The notes under the pieces: generated by a model
The model's input: only the letters and a program-made list of their open reading frames with translations
Told to the model about the DNA's origin: nothing
Database searches by the model: none
NCBI GenBank assembly: GCA_017525525.1
Contig: JAFXSQ010000011.1
Coordinates: forward strand, 1 to 64,000
DNA from: Lachnospiraceae bacterium
GTDB lineage: Bacteria; Bacillota; Clostridia; Lachnospirales; Lachnospiraceae
Length of the DNA stretch: 64,000 nt
Direction of reading: 5' to 3'
Translations under genes and position numbers: made by a program
Shown: positions 55,527 to 64,000 of the stretch, piece by piece
Numbering within the stretch: position 1 is the stretch's first letter
Layout of the letters: each line of letters starts with the position of its first letter

Positions 55527-56759
55527 ATGGCAGAGGTCAGACCATTTGCGGCTGTAAGACCGAGAGAGGATTTGGCGGACAAAATAGCTGCACTTCCGTA
55601 TGATGTATATAACCGTGCCGAGGCTAAGGCCAAGGTGCAGGGAGATAACTACTCCTTTTTGCGTATCGACAGAGCCGAGAGCCAGCTCCCGGATGACGTG
55701 GATACTTATGATGAGAGGGTTTATGCCAAGGCAAAGGAGCTCCTTTATTCGATGATAGAGGACGGAAGCTTCGTTACCGAGGATAAGCCTTGTTACTATG
55801 TATATGAGCTTACTATGGACGGCAGGAAGCAGGCAGGAATAGTTGCCTGCTCGTCCATAGATGATTATCAGTCGGGCGTTATCAAGAAACACGAGAATAC
55901 CAGGGCTGATAAGGAGCAGGATCGCATAAATCATGTGGACACCTTAAGCGCGCAGACAGGTCCGATTTTTCTTGCGTACAAAGCAAGGGATGTTATTGAT
56001 GCCTTGGTGGAGAGGGTTAAGAGTGAAAAGCCGCTTTATTCCTTTACCGCTGATGATGGTATCATGCATGAGGTCTGGGTTGTGGATAAGACAGAGGATG
56101 TCGAACGCATTAGACAGACCTTTGCCGATATGAATGAGATATACATAGCTGACGGTCACCACAGGGCTGCTTCGGCGGTCAAGGTTGGCTTTAAGAGAAG
56201 AGAGCAAAATCCTGCGAATACAGGTGAGGAGGAGTATAATTTCTTCCTTTCGGTTCTCTTCCCGGACAATCAGCTCAAAATACTTGATTACAACAGAGTT
56301 GTAAAGGATACAAACGGTTTAACGGATGAGGAGTTCTTAAAGAAGCTTTCCGAGAGCTTTACCGTAGAGCCTTCTGACGAAGCGGTAAGTCCCGATGCAA
56401 AGGGAGTATTCGGGCTGTACATATCCGGAAAGTGGTACAGACTTTCGTTAAAGGACGGTTTGAGACCTGAGGATCCCGTGAAGGGATTGGACGTGTCCGT
56501 ATTACAGGACACAGTGCTCGGGCCGGTGCTCGGCATCGGTGATCCGAGGACCGATGCAAGAATAGATTTTGTTGGAGGCATAAGAGGCCTTTCGGAGCTT
56601 GAGAGACGCGCAAATTCAGATATGAAGCTTGCCTTCTCCATGTATCCCACATCCATAGATGAACTTTTCGCGGTGGCAGATGCAGGACTTCTTATGCCGC
56701 CGAAATCAACCTGGTTTGAACCTAAGTTAAGGAGCGGATTGTTCATCCACAGATTTTAA
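55527..56759 (+). CDS. DUF1015 family protein
   Basis: 410 residues beginning VRPFAAVRPREDLADKIAALPYDVYN, the family's conserved opening; YIADGHHRAASAVK (about 209) is its other hallmark. The reaction is not established here. The neighbourhood with serC and serA suggests a link to serine metabolism, and some related proteins are ParB-like kinases, but this is inference. 25 bases after the kinase-like gene. Confidence 0.8.
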   Translation: MAEVRPFAAVRPREDLADKIAALPYDVYNRAEAKAKVQGDNYSFLRIDRAESQLPDDVDTYDERVYAKAKELLYSMIEDGSFVTEDKPCYYVYELTMDGRKQAGIVACSSIDDYQSGVIKKHENTRADKEQDRINHVDTLSAQTGPIFLAYKARDVIDALVERVKSEKPLYSFTADDGIMHEVWVVDKTEDVERIRQTFADMNEIYIADGHHRAASAVKVGFKRREQNPANTGEEEYNFFLSVLFPDNQLKILDYNRVVKDTNGLTDEEFLKKLSESFTVEPSDEAVSPDAKGVFGLYISGKWYRLSLKDGLRPEDPVKGLDVSVLQDTVLGPVLGIGDPRTDARIDFVGGIRGLSELERRANSDMKLAFSMYPTSIDELFAVADAGLLMPPKSTWFEPKLRSGLFIHRF

Positions 56760-56797
56760 GTAACCGATGACTGACATATGCAGGAGGCTTATTCCGT

Positions 56798-59005
56798 ATG
56801 ACTAACAGGAAAGAAGTATTTGCTATCAACTGGATGGAGGTTGAAGCGCTTGTAAAGGGCATTCACAATAACCCGCACCACATTTTGGGTATGCACGAGT
56901 GTCTTGATGATGTATATATCAATGCCTATCTTCCGAATGCGAAGGTGGTAACGGCCATTGACACGGCCACTAGAAAAAGGCATACACTTGTCGATGAAAG
57001 GGTGCCGGGCTTCTTTTCGATAGTTATCAAGAATAAGAAGAGATTTGATTATAAGCTCAGGGTCAAGTTCAACGACGGTACGGACATAACTTATATCGAT
57101 CCGTATAACTTTGAAGAGGTGCTTGATCCCATAGACGTAAGCCTTTTCAACGAGGGCGAGCATTATAAAATATATGAGAAGATGGGCGCTCACCCCATGA
57201 CGGTAGACGGGGTAGAGGGCGTTCTATTTGCGGTATGGGCGCCGAACGCGGAGCGCGTATCCGTGGTTGGTGACTTCAACAGCTGGGACGGCAGTCGCCA
57301 CCCCATGCGAAAAATCGATTATTCGGGCATATTCGAGCTCTTTATACCGGGCAAATATACCGGCGAGCTCTACAAATTCGAGATTGCCTCAAAGTCGGGC
57401 AAGGTATTCATGAAATCGGATCCTTACGCATTTACAAGTGAGCTCAGGCCGAAGAATGCTTCGGTTATAGCAGACCTTACTTACAAGTGGAAGGATGAAA
57501 ACTGGATAAAGGAAAGAGAGACAAGAAAGCCGGATATCTCTCCACTGAATATATACGAGGTTCACTTAGGCTCGTGGAAGAGACCGGATGACGGCCGTGA
57601 GTTTTATACCTATAAGGAGCTTGCTCCGAAGCTTGCGGAATATGTGCATCAGATGGGCTACAACTACATCGAGCTTATGCCTGTTATGGAGCATCCGCTT
57701 GACAAGTCCTGGGGTTACCAGGTGACGGGCTACTATGCGCCTACCTCACGTTACGGTTCTCCGACAGACTTTATGTACTTTATGGATTACATGCACAGTA
57801 AGGGTATCGGCGTTATAATCGACTGGGTGCCGGCACATTTCCCCAAGGATGCGCACGGGCTCGGACGCTTTGACGGAACGGCGCTTTATGAGCATGAGGA
57901 CCCCAGACGCGGCGAGCATCCGCACTGGGGCACATACATCTACAATTATTCAAGGAATGAGGTTAAGAACTTCCTTGTGGCCAATGCTCTCTACTGGGCC
58001 GACAAGTACCACGTGGACGGCATAAGGGTAGATGCGGTTGCTTCGATGCTTTACCTCGATTATGGCAAGAATCACGGTGAGTGGCTGCCGAATAAGTTCG
58101 GCGGCAATGAGAACCTTGATGCCGTAGAGTTCTTAAAGCAGGTTAACTCAAAGATGCATGAGCTCTTCCCGGGAGTTATGATGATAGCGGAGGAGTCCAC
58201 CGCATGGCCGAAGATAACCACTCCGGTAGAACAGGATGGTCTCGGCTTCGATTTCAAGTGGAATATGGGCTGGATGAATGACTTTTTAGGTTATATCAAG
58301 CTTGATCCGCTTTACAGAAAGTACCATCACAATGAGCTTACCTTCAGCATGGTTTATCAGTACAGCGAGAAGTTCATTCTGTGTCTGTCACATGATGAGG
58401 TTGTGCATGAGAAGGGCTCGCTTATAGCGAAGATGCCGGGCGGCTACGAGGATAAGTTCTCGAATCTTCGCCTTGGTTATGGATTTATGATGACTCATCC
58501 GGGCAAGAAGCTTTTGTTCATGGGTCAGGAGATTGCGCAGTTCAATGAGTGGAACGAGGCGTCAGAGGTTGACTGGTCACTCTTTGAGTTTGATGCGCAT
58601 GTATATATGCAGGGTTATGTAAAGGAACTTAATAAGCTTTACTCATCCGAACCTGCTCTTTATGAACTGGACAGCGATCCGCAGGGCTTCTCATGGATCA
58701 GCTGCAACAATGCGAACAAGTCGCTTCTGTCTTACATCAGAAGATCAACAAATGAGAGAGATACGCTGGTTGTTATGATCAACTTTACACCGGTTGAGCA
58801 TAAGGCCTATAAGCTTGCAGTGCCAAGCGGCGGACGCTGGCAGGAGATATTCTCCTCCGATAACGCAAAGTTCGGCGGAGAGGGCAGGAATAACAAGACC
58901 GCAAAGCAGGCGAAGAGGGGCGAGTGCGATGGATATGACCATTTCATTTCCATCACGGTACCGCCGCTTTCTGTGAGTGTATTCAAGAAAAAATATGGAA
59001 AATAA
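56798..59005 (+). CDS. glgB: 1,4-alpha-glucan branching enzyme
   Basis: 735 residues. N1 domain, a CBM48 domain (about 120-220, VWAPNAERVSVVGDFNSWDG), and the GH13 barrel with VDGIRVDAV (catalytic Asp about 409), AEESTAWP (Glu about 467) and CLSHDEVVHEKGSL (about 532). It makes alpha-1,6 branches in glycogen. GGAGG precedes the ATG. It is the last gene of the ilvB run, followed by a repeat copy. Confidence 0.95.
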   Translation: MTNRKEVFAINWMEVEALVKGIHNNPHHILGMHECLDDVYINAYLPNAKVVTAIDTATRKRHTLVDERVPGFFSIVIKNKKRFDYKLRVKFNDGTDITYIDPYNFEEVLDPIDVSLFNEGEHYKIYEKMGAHPMTVDGVEGVLFAVWAPNAERVSVVGDFNSWDGSRHPMRKIDYSGIFELFIPGKYTGELYKFEIASKSGKVFMKSDPYAFTSELRPKNASVIADLTYKWKDENWIKERETRKPDISPLNIYEVHLGSWKRPDDGREFYTYKELAPKLAEYVHQMGYNYIELMPVMEHPLDKSWGYQVTGYYAPTSRYGSPTDFMYFMDYMHSKGIGVIIDWVPAHFPKDAHGLGRFDGTALYEHEDPRRGEHPHWGTYIYNYSRNEVKNFLVANALYWADKYHVDGIRVDAVASMLYLDYGKNHGEWLPNKFGGNENLDAVEFLKQVNSKMHELFPGVMMIAEESTAWPKITTPVEQDGLGFDFKWNMGWMNDFLGYIKLDPLYRKYHHNELTFSMVYQYSEKFILCLSHDEVVHEKGSLIAKMPGGYEDKFSNLRLGYGFMMTHPGKKLLFMGQEIAQFNEWNEASEVDWSLFEFDAHVYMQGYVKELNKLYSSEPALYELDSDPQGFSWISCNNANKSLLSYIRRSTNERDTLVVMINFTPVEHKAYKLAVPSGGRWQEIFSSDNAKFGGEGRNNKTAKQAKRGECDGYDHFISITVPPLSVSVFKKKYGK

Positions 59006-59040
59006 AGATTCTTCTGGCTCATGCCCTCAGAATGACTCGG

Positions 59041-59199
59041 TGTCATTCTGAGCGAGCAACGTGTCATGACTTACGCGAAGCGACGCAGACCTCAATGCGG
59101 AGCGTTGAGGTGCCGGCCTTCGATGTCATAAGGAATCCACCGCAAGCGGTACCCCTTATGACGAAATGCGAGGGCTTGCGAAGCAACAGGAAGAATCTT
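59041..59199 (+). repeat. dispersed hairpin repeat, copy C (with 23-base insertion)
   Basis: 159 bases; identical to copy B apart from a few bases and an extra segment near its left end (containing GCAACGTGTCATGACTTAC). An inverted short version (AAGATTCTTC ... CAGAATGAC) lies just before it at about 59006-59036. It sits between glgB and the symporter. Confidence 0.88.
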
Positions 59200-59219
59200 A
59201 AAAAGAGGAGAGGATAATC

Positions 59220-60755
59220 ATGACAACCGCACAGATCGGTATTGTAGTATCTATAGCAGTTTATCTGTTCTGTATGCTTCTTGTGGGCTTCATAGCCTCA
59301 AAGAGCACAAACGACGTAGGAGACTTTTATCTAGGCGGAAGAAAGCTCGGGCCCTTCGTTACGGCCATGAGCGCGGAAGCCTCGGACATGAGCTCCTATC
59401 TTCTGATGGGCGTTCCCGGCGCGGCTTACCTCTGTGGTATCGCAGACGCAGGCTGGACGGCTCTCGGACTTGCGGTCGGTACTTATTTGAACTGGCTGTT
59501 TACAGCTAAAAGACTTCGTAACTATACCGAGAAGGTTCAGGCAATCACTCTTCCGGAGTACATAAAGAACCGTTTTAGGGATGAAAAGAAGGTTACGCTT
59601 CTTATAGGTGCGATCTTCATCATCATATTCTTCGTTCCGTATACCGCTTCGGGCTTCTCGGCCTGCGGTAAGCTTTTCGAGTCACTCTTCGGTGTGAATT
59701 ATCAGCTCGCGATGATAATATCTGCGATAATCATAGTGGGTTATACCACAACAGGAGGTTTCCTGGCTGCTTCAAAGACTGACTTTATCCAGTCTATTAT
59801 TATGACAATCGCATTGATAGTAGTCGTTGTTTACGGTATAAAGCTTGCCGGCGGAATGGATATGGTAGTGTCTCAGGTTAAGGGCTTAGACGGCTTCCTT
59901 GATATGAGCAAGACTTACAACAATGCCACTCAGACCGGAGATCCCTATGGTATCTTCAACAAGATCACCATGTTCTGCTGGGGACTCGGATACTTCGGAA
60001 TGCCGCACATCCTGCTTCGTTTCATGGCTATCAAGAACCCTCAGGAGCTCAAGGTGTCAAGAAGAGTTGCAAGTGTATGGGTTGTTATATCACTTGGAAT
60101 AGCGGTGTTCCTCGGTGTTATCGCGCGTGCTATGACTATCTACGGTTCATTGGACGACCTTACAGACAGTGCGTCAAACGCAGAGAGACTTATTATTCAT
60201 ATAGCCAATAGCATAGCTGATAACGGTTTTGTATTCGCGCTTATCGGAGGACTTATCATAGCAGGTATTCTTGCTTCGACGATGTCCACTGCGGATTCAC
60301 AGCTTATCGCTGCTTCATCGGCCGTATCTGAGAATATAGTTCAGGATGTGTTCAAGGTTAAGCTTTCCGAGACCGCGGCTATGATCACTGCAAGAAGTAC
60401 TCTTGTGGTTGTTGCTGTTATAGCAATCTTTATCGCTTGGAACCCGAACAGCTCAGTGTTCAACATAGTAAGCTTTGCGTGGGCAGGCTTCGGCGCAGTG
60501 TTCGGACCGGTTATCATCATGTCTCTTTACTGGAAGAGATGCAACAAGTACGGTGCTGTTGCGGGCATGATCACAGGCGGCGCGATGGTATTCATATGGA
60601 AGTTTGCGGTACGTCCTTTAGGCGGCGCATTTGACCTCTATGAGCTTGCTCCGGCATTCCTTGTATCGATTATATTTATTGTGATAGTAAGCCTTCTTAC
60701 CAAGGCTCCGGAAGAAGAGATTATCAAGGAGTTTGAGGAAGTAAAGAATATGTAG
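59220..60755 (+). CDS. putP: sodium/proline symporter (PutP-like)
   Basis: 511 residues, about 13 membrane segments. SSS family signatures: DFYLGGRKLGPF (about 38), the long GGFLAASKTDFIQ (about 179) and ILASTMSTADSQL (about 352). It couples sodium entry to solute uptake, proline in the closest family. AAGAGGAGAGGA lies before the ATG. Substrate assignment is by family. Confidence 0.85.
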   Translation: MTTAQIGIVVSIAVYLFCMLLVGFIASKSTNDVGDFYLGGRKLGPFVTAMSAEASDMSSYLLMGVPGAAYLCGIADAGWTALGLAVGTYLNWLFTAKRLRNYTEKVQAITLPEYIKNRFRDEKKVTLLIGAIFIIIFFVPYTASGFSACGKLFESLFGVNYQLAMIISAIIIVGYTTTGGFLAASKTDFIQSIIMTIALIVVVVYGIKLAGGMDMVVSQVKGLDGFLDMSKTYNNATQTGDPYGIFNKITMFCWGLGYFGMPHILLRFMAIKNPQELKVSRRVASVWVVISLGIAVFLGVIARAMTIYGSLDDLTDSASNAERLIIHIANSIADNGFVFALIGGLIIAGILASTMSTADSQLIAASSAVSENIVQDVFKVKLSETAAMITARSTLVVVAVIAIFIAWNPNSSVFNIVSFAWAGFGAVFGPVIIMSLYWKRCNKYGAVAGMITGGAMVFIWKFAVRPLGGAFDLYELAPAFLVSIIFIVIVSLLTKAPEEEIIKEFEEVKNM

Positions 60756-60833
60756 GAGGTGTGCAACGTCAAAGGCGTTCTTGTATGAACACCGACGATT
60801 TGCCGCCGAACGAAGAGAGGGGGCGTTACCTTT

Positions 60834-61046
60834 ATGGAAAACTTTGATGATGTAATGAATATAATAGACCTGCTCGACGGAAAGATGGGTGCGGACGGTA
60901 TAAACCGCATCAATCTCCATGTCGATGACACTGTGGCAAGCGGAGATGTAAAGGAAGCTTACCACCACGGCCGCTGCGATGTCGGAAGCCCCTGGGCCAC
61001 AGGCACGATAGGGAATGTGGAGTTCGATGGGAACAGTTGCAGTTAG
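60834..61046 (+). CDS. small conserved protein (70 residues)
   Basis: 70 residues with an ending CDVGSPWATGT that looks conserved and a helical start (FDDVMNIIDLLDGKMG). GAGGGGGC lies about 13 bases before the ATG. A terminator follows. No known function. Confidence 0.65.
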   Translation: MENFDDVMNIIDLLDGKMGADGINRINLHVDDTVASGDVKEAYHHGRCDVGSPWATGTIGNVEFDGNSCS

Positions 61047-61049
61047 GCA

Positions 61050-61085
61050 ATGAAAAAGGATCCGGGTTTTACGGATCCTTTTTTG
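61050..61085 (+). terminator. terminator
   Basis: AAAAGGATCCG and CGGATCCTTTT arms around a 7-base loop, with T6. It ends the small-protein transcript and may also serve the convergent LRR gene on the other strand. Confidence 0.85.
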
Positions 61086-61105
61086 CGCCCGCCCGCGTTG
61101 CGTTA

Positions 61106-61900
61106 TTAAAGCTTCAAGCTTTCAAAGATGTTGCCTTCCTGTGTACGCATAAGCAGACTTTTAAGCTCGACGGCCTCGGAAGGAAGGGCACTGATCAGTT
61201 CGCTGATTGTGGCGTCTATCAGGAGATGGTTGGATGCGAACAGTTCAACCGTCTTTTCAAGGTTGTCTTTTCTTGAAGCAAGAGCGGACAAAGCCTCTTT
61301 GCTGCCGGTTTCGCAAAGACTCTTCAGCTTGTTAAGGTAACGCATTTTGAGTTTATCATCAAGAGAAAAGAATTCTTCAGCAAGCAGTCTGTCGATAAGG
61401 CAGGCTGCTTTTTTGGTGCGTGTTTTCACGGCGAAACTGTCACGACTTGCCTGTTCCTCTTCGTAGTCCTCTTCGCCTCCTGCGAGGAAGGGCATAAAGC
61501 CTGCATCGTCGGGAGAGAGGAGATAAGCCATGAATGCGTTGTCCCATATCTTTATCCATTCTTCGTTTCCGAATGCGCGTACATCAAACAAAGATGCTTC
61601 GGAAAGCTCCCTGAATGCTATGGCGGTGAGAGTGGCGAGCACCTCGGTTTTCTCATCATTTATGGAGTAGATGTTTACACCGCCTTCTGAGTGATAAACA
61701 TACACCTTATCCAAGCTGTCGCACTCAAAAAAGGCGTTTGCCGCAATTCTTTCCGCCGTGTCGGGAATGGCGATTCGAAGAAGACTGCCGCACTGGGCGA
61801 AGGCATATCCCTCAATCTCTTCTATTCCGTACGGTACGATGAATTCGGTAAGGTCTGTCCTGTTTATGTATTGTTTTTTTTGTATGATATTTCTGTCCAT
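61106..61900 (-). CDS. leucine-rich-repeat (BspA-type) protein
   Basis: 264 residues. The first 70 hold two or three LRR_5 units (EFIVPYGIEEIEGYAFAQCGSL and LRIAIPDTAERIAANAFFECDSL), followed by an alpha-helical C-terminal half. No signal peptide, so it should be cytoplasmic. The role is unknown. A TTGACA-N16-TATACT promoter ends 7 bases before the ATG, so the mRNA may be leaderless. The only start in the region is this ATG. Confidence 0.7.
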   Translation of the reverse strand: MDRNIIQKKQYINRTDLTEFIVPYGIEEIEGYAFAQCGSLLRIAIPDTAERIAANAFFECDSLDKVYVYHSEGGVNIYSINDEKTEVLATLTAIAFRELSEASLFDVRAFGNEEWIKIWDNAFMAYLLSPDDAGFMPFLAGGEEDYEEEQASRDSFAVKTRTKKAACLIDRLLAEEFFSLDDKLKMRYLNKLKSLCETGSKEALSALASRKDNLEKTVELFASNHLLIDATISELISALPSEAVELKSLLMRTQEGNIFESLKL

Positions 61901-61907
61901 AGGTCAA

Positions 61908-61935
61908 AGTATATTCCGCGCAGATAATCTGTCAA
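61908..61935 (-). promoter_or_regulatory. promoter of the LRR gene, predicted leaderless
   Basis: On the minus strand, TTGACA, a 16-base spacer and TATACT, with the ATG 7 bases after the -10. The expected +1 falls at or next to the A of the ATG. No ribosome-binding site is present between. Confidence 0.65.
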
Positions 61936-61983
61936 GAAGATTGTTTTCAGGGACAAAAAAATATATTATTTTTGTAAGATATT

Positions 61984-61992
61984 TGGTATAAT
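61984..61992 (+). promoter_or_regulatory. extended -10 promoter of the 443-residue gene
   Basis: TGGTATAAT, an extended -10 (TGn-TATAAT), 88 bases before the gene start. No good -35 is visible, as is usual for extended -10 promoters. Confidence 0.5.
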
Positions 61993-62079
61993 CGAATCTG
62001 ATGGAGTCAGGCAAGAACCTGATTAATAGATGATATTTTGCAACGTGAAGAATTCGAGTAAAGGATACGGAGGAGAAAA

Positions 62080-63411
62080 ATGGCATTAAATGAAGAGATG
62101 AAAAAAAGCTTAAAGAAAATGAATTCCGCTGCGTTTATGTACGGTGCGGAGAAGCTTAAAGATGATGAGTTTGATTCGGTGGTGGCTGAACCGGAATTTG
62201 TCAGAGACGTTGCGAATATTGAGCAGCTTACAAGTTCGAAACTCCTTGATATGATGCTTGTGGATACGGAAAGTGCCGAGAGTCTTTCACTCGCTTTTCC
62301 TGAGCTTTACGCCGTGGCAAAAACAAAAGAAGAAATGATGAACAGGCAGGCAAATGTAAGCGGCATGGACAAGGTAAAGCACGACTTCTTCGGAAAAAAA
62401 AGGAAGGCTGCCAAGGCTGCTCTCGAGGACCTCAGATCAAAGAGGGAAGCTTTGGAGATTAAGAAGGCCTTTGATGCTGCGGGTGATTCTGCGAAGGAGG
62501 ACTTGCGGACAAGAAAAGAGGAGCTTGAACAGAAGAAGGCTGAGCTTGAAAGGGCATATGAACAGGCCGGGAAGGAGGATAAGGTTCAACTTCAATACCA
62601 TTTGACGCATATTGGATATGCAATCGAAAAGGTAGATCTGGAGCTTAGCGGCAACGCGACATACAATTATAACCCTGTAACTTCAATTGAAATTCTGACG
62701 AAAACAACCGATGTCTATTGCAAAGGGCAGGCTCTTCAGGCCGAGTTTATCTCCGGAAAATATGTACAAACACAATCCGGCAAATGGAAACAATACCCGG
62801 CTAACGGAGCATATCGTGATTTGTGCTATTTTACTACCGCATTGAAACAACAGGATAAGGCAGACCTAGAAACAATGGAAGAAGCCGCTGATGCGGTATA
62901 CGTTATGAATACAGGCTGCCATGCGAATGCAGCGTATGTTGAGGTTGATGGAAAAAAGGAGCAGGAAAAGGCTTCGGATAAGGATAAAGCCGAAGCTTTC
63001 CATACAATCCTGGGTTATTTAAGGGAATCGTATAGGGAAATGGATGACTTTAAAAACGATCATCCAAAGCTTTTTGTAAATAAACCCGATACTAAGGAAG
63101 TACTAAAGAACGTTACTGCAATGAATGAAATGTTCAAAAAAGCGCAGTGCTCTCATATTATTTCCGATAATGTTGTTATGAAAAAAGGCTTTTATAAAAA
63201 TATTAGCAGCGCTTTGATTCAGGGTGGTGAAATAATTGAATTTGAGCAAGCGACACATTTTATAGCAGCAATGTCGGCTTTTTTAGATAGATCCGTTGAG
63301 TGGATAAAAAGTTACGCTGATTATACGCAGGGCAATGCCGAGTATCCCGGAGAATTTGACCCGAAGAATTCTTTTGTCGAGCAGTATAATACATGGAAGC
63401 CGCAGGCTTAA
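62080..63411 (+). CDS. unrecognised 443-residue coiled-coil protein
   Basis: No family recognised. About residues 95-185 are a charged coiled coil (KKRKAAKAALEDLRSKREALEI and REELEQKK-like repeats). The C-terminal half appears globular and alpha-rich, with a short stretch HIISDNVVMKKGFYKNI (about 350). GGAGGAG lies just before the ATG. It is followed by a GNAT gene 11 bases later, so the two may be co-transcribed. Confidence 0.6.
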   Translation: MALNEEMKKSLKKMNSAAFMYGAEKLKDDEFDSVVAEPEFVRDVANIEQLTSSKLLDMMLVDTESAESLSLAFPELYAVAKTKEEMMNRQANVSGMDKVKHDFFGKKRKAAKAALEDLRSKREALEIKKAFDAAGDSAKEDLRTRKEELEQKKAELERAYEQAGKEDKVQLQYHLTHIGYAIEKVDLELSGNATYNYNPVTSIEILTKTTDVYCKGQALQAEFISGKYVQTQSGKWKQYPANGAYRDLCYFTTALKQQDKADLETMEEAADAVYVMNTGCHANAAYVEVDGKKEQEKASDKDKAEAFHTILGYLRESYREMDDFKNDHPKLFVNKPDTKEVLKNVTAMNEMFKKAQCSHIISDNVVMKKGFYKNISSALIQGGEIIEFEQATHFIAAMSAFLDRSVEWIKSYADYTQGNAEYPGEFDPKNSFVEQYNTWKPQA

Positions 63412-63422
63412 GGAGGGGACAG

Positions 63423-64000
63423 ATGGAGGAACGCATTTTTATACTTGATAAAGATACATTTGGTATATTCTCGGAGCTGTATGCCGGGCTTCTCGACTCT
63501 GCGACCTTGTTAAGTGACGGCAGGATTGCATTGGGAGTTATGTATGATGAGCAGCCGGCCGGGCTGCTTATAGCTACCGTTTCGGATGAGGCGGCATGGG
63601 TGGATTGGCTTTACATTAAAGAGGATTACAGGAATAACGGTATAGGCACTGCACTTTTATGGCATTTCTTAAACAGTGTTGCAAAGTTTACTTCCTGTGA
63701 TGAAGTGAAAACCGCATGCTCAGACAAGGCTGTAAGAAGATTCTTTTCGGGACAGGGATTTATATTTGACAGATTCAAGACCAGCGCCATATACGAGGCA
63801 GATATTCGGGATTTTAAGGATATGGATGTTGAGGATGGTGATTCGTGCATTGTTCCGGTAGCTTCGCTTACTCGCAAGATGCAGAGTATCATCAATCAGG
63901 CATTTATTGAGGATCCGGAGCTTCAGGTTGGAATAAAGCTTCCGATTGTGCCGGAGGATTATTATCCGGGCTCTGCAGCCTATTTTTCGGAGGATAAGCT
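63423..64000 (+). CDS. GNAT acetyltransferase, partial (cut by window end)
   Basis: At least 192 residues. Residues about 55-85 hold the acetyl-CoA region: VDWLYIKEDYRNNGIGTALL (motif A, RNNGIG). GGAGG precedes the ATG. The frame stays open to the window end, where a second domain may follow, since 192 residues exceeds a single GNAT fold. Confidence 0.7.
   Translation, partial: MEERIFILDKDTFGIFSELYAGLLDSATLLSDGRIALGVMYDEQPAGLLIATVSDEAAWVDWLYIKEDYRNNGIGTALLWHFLNSVAKFTSCDEVKTACSDKAVRRFFSGQGFIFDRFKTSAIYEADIRDFKDMDVEDGDSCIVPVASLTRKMQSIINQAFIEDPELQVGIKLPIVPEDYYPGSAAYFSEDK

Noticed and set aside
59032..59217. 61-codon frame before the symporter
   Set aside because: Same repeat-derived peptide as above.

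Overview
The window looks like the chromosome of an anaerobic Firmicute, most likely a Lachnospiraceae (Butyrivibrio/Roseburia-like) bacterium. This rests on gene content (Lachnospiraceae-type conjugation proteins, a dcw cluster starting with mraZ, a Tn916-type integrase with excisionase), on purine-rich Shine-Dalgarno sites, and on moderate GC. The genus is an inference. No rRNA, tRNA or CRISPR array was seen.

Region 1 (1 to about 35.3 kb) is the right part of an integrative mobile element whose left end lies outside the window. It opens with a mobilization module: a toprim/DUF3991 primase-like protein, a candidate oriT, MobC, a MOBP-type relaxase, a PcfB-like protein and a VirD4/TraG coupling protein. 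Accessory genes follow (a tandem SpoVG-like protein, DUF5688 and small proteins). No VirB4/VirB6-type secretion genes are visible, so the element is either mobilizable or carries them upstream. It closes with a DeoR-like HTH protein, an excisionase and a tyrosine integrase, just upstream of ychF.

Between these modules lies a roughly 23 kb defence island (9.2-32.5 kb). Its core is a tightly packed nine-gene run: WYL regulator, C5 cytosine methylase (DrmMII-like), SNF2 helicase (DrmD-like), a type III Mod adenine methylase, a type III Res helicase-nuclease, DrmA, DrmB and DrmC. This is a DISARM system that combines hallmarks of both described classes and has a complete type III restriction-modification pair embedded between drmD and drmA. 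It is the most noteworthy system in the window. Downstream are an AbiGi/AbiGii-like pair, a DUF4238 protein, an endonuclease/exonuclease/phosphatase-fold protein paired with an unrecognised 791-residue protein, and a macro-NADAR fusion predicted to remove ADP-ribose.

Region 2 (35.3-64 kb) is ordinary chromosome. It holds ychF and lgt, then the division and cell-wall (dcw) cluster mraZ-rsmH-ftsL-ftsI-mraY-murD-ftsW-ftsQ, and ftsZ with its own promoter. After these come ilvD, and a probable operon ilvB-serC-serA-asd-kinase-DUF1015-glgB (branched-chain, serine and aspartate-family synthesis, ending in glycogen branching). The end holds a putP-like sodium symporter, a small conserved protein, a leucine-rich-repeat gene on the minus strand with a probably leaderless transcript, an unrecognised 443-residue protein and a GNAT acetyltransferase cut by the window end. 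A 136-base hairpin-rich dispersed repeat occurs three times in the chromosomal part. Its short 28-base form occurs both there and inside the mobile element.
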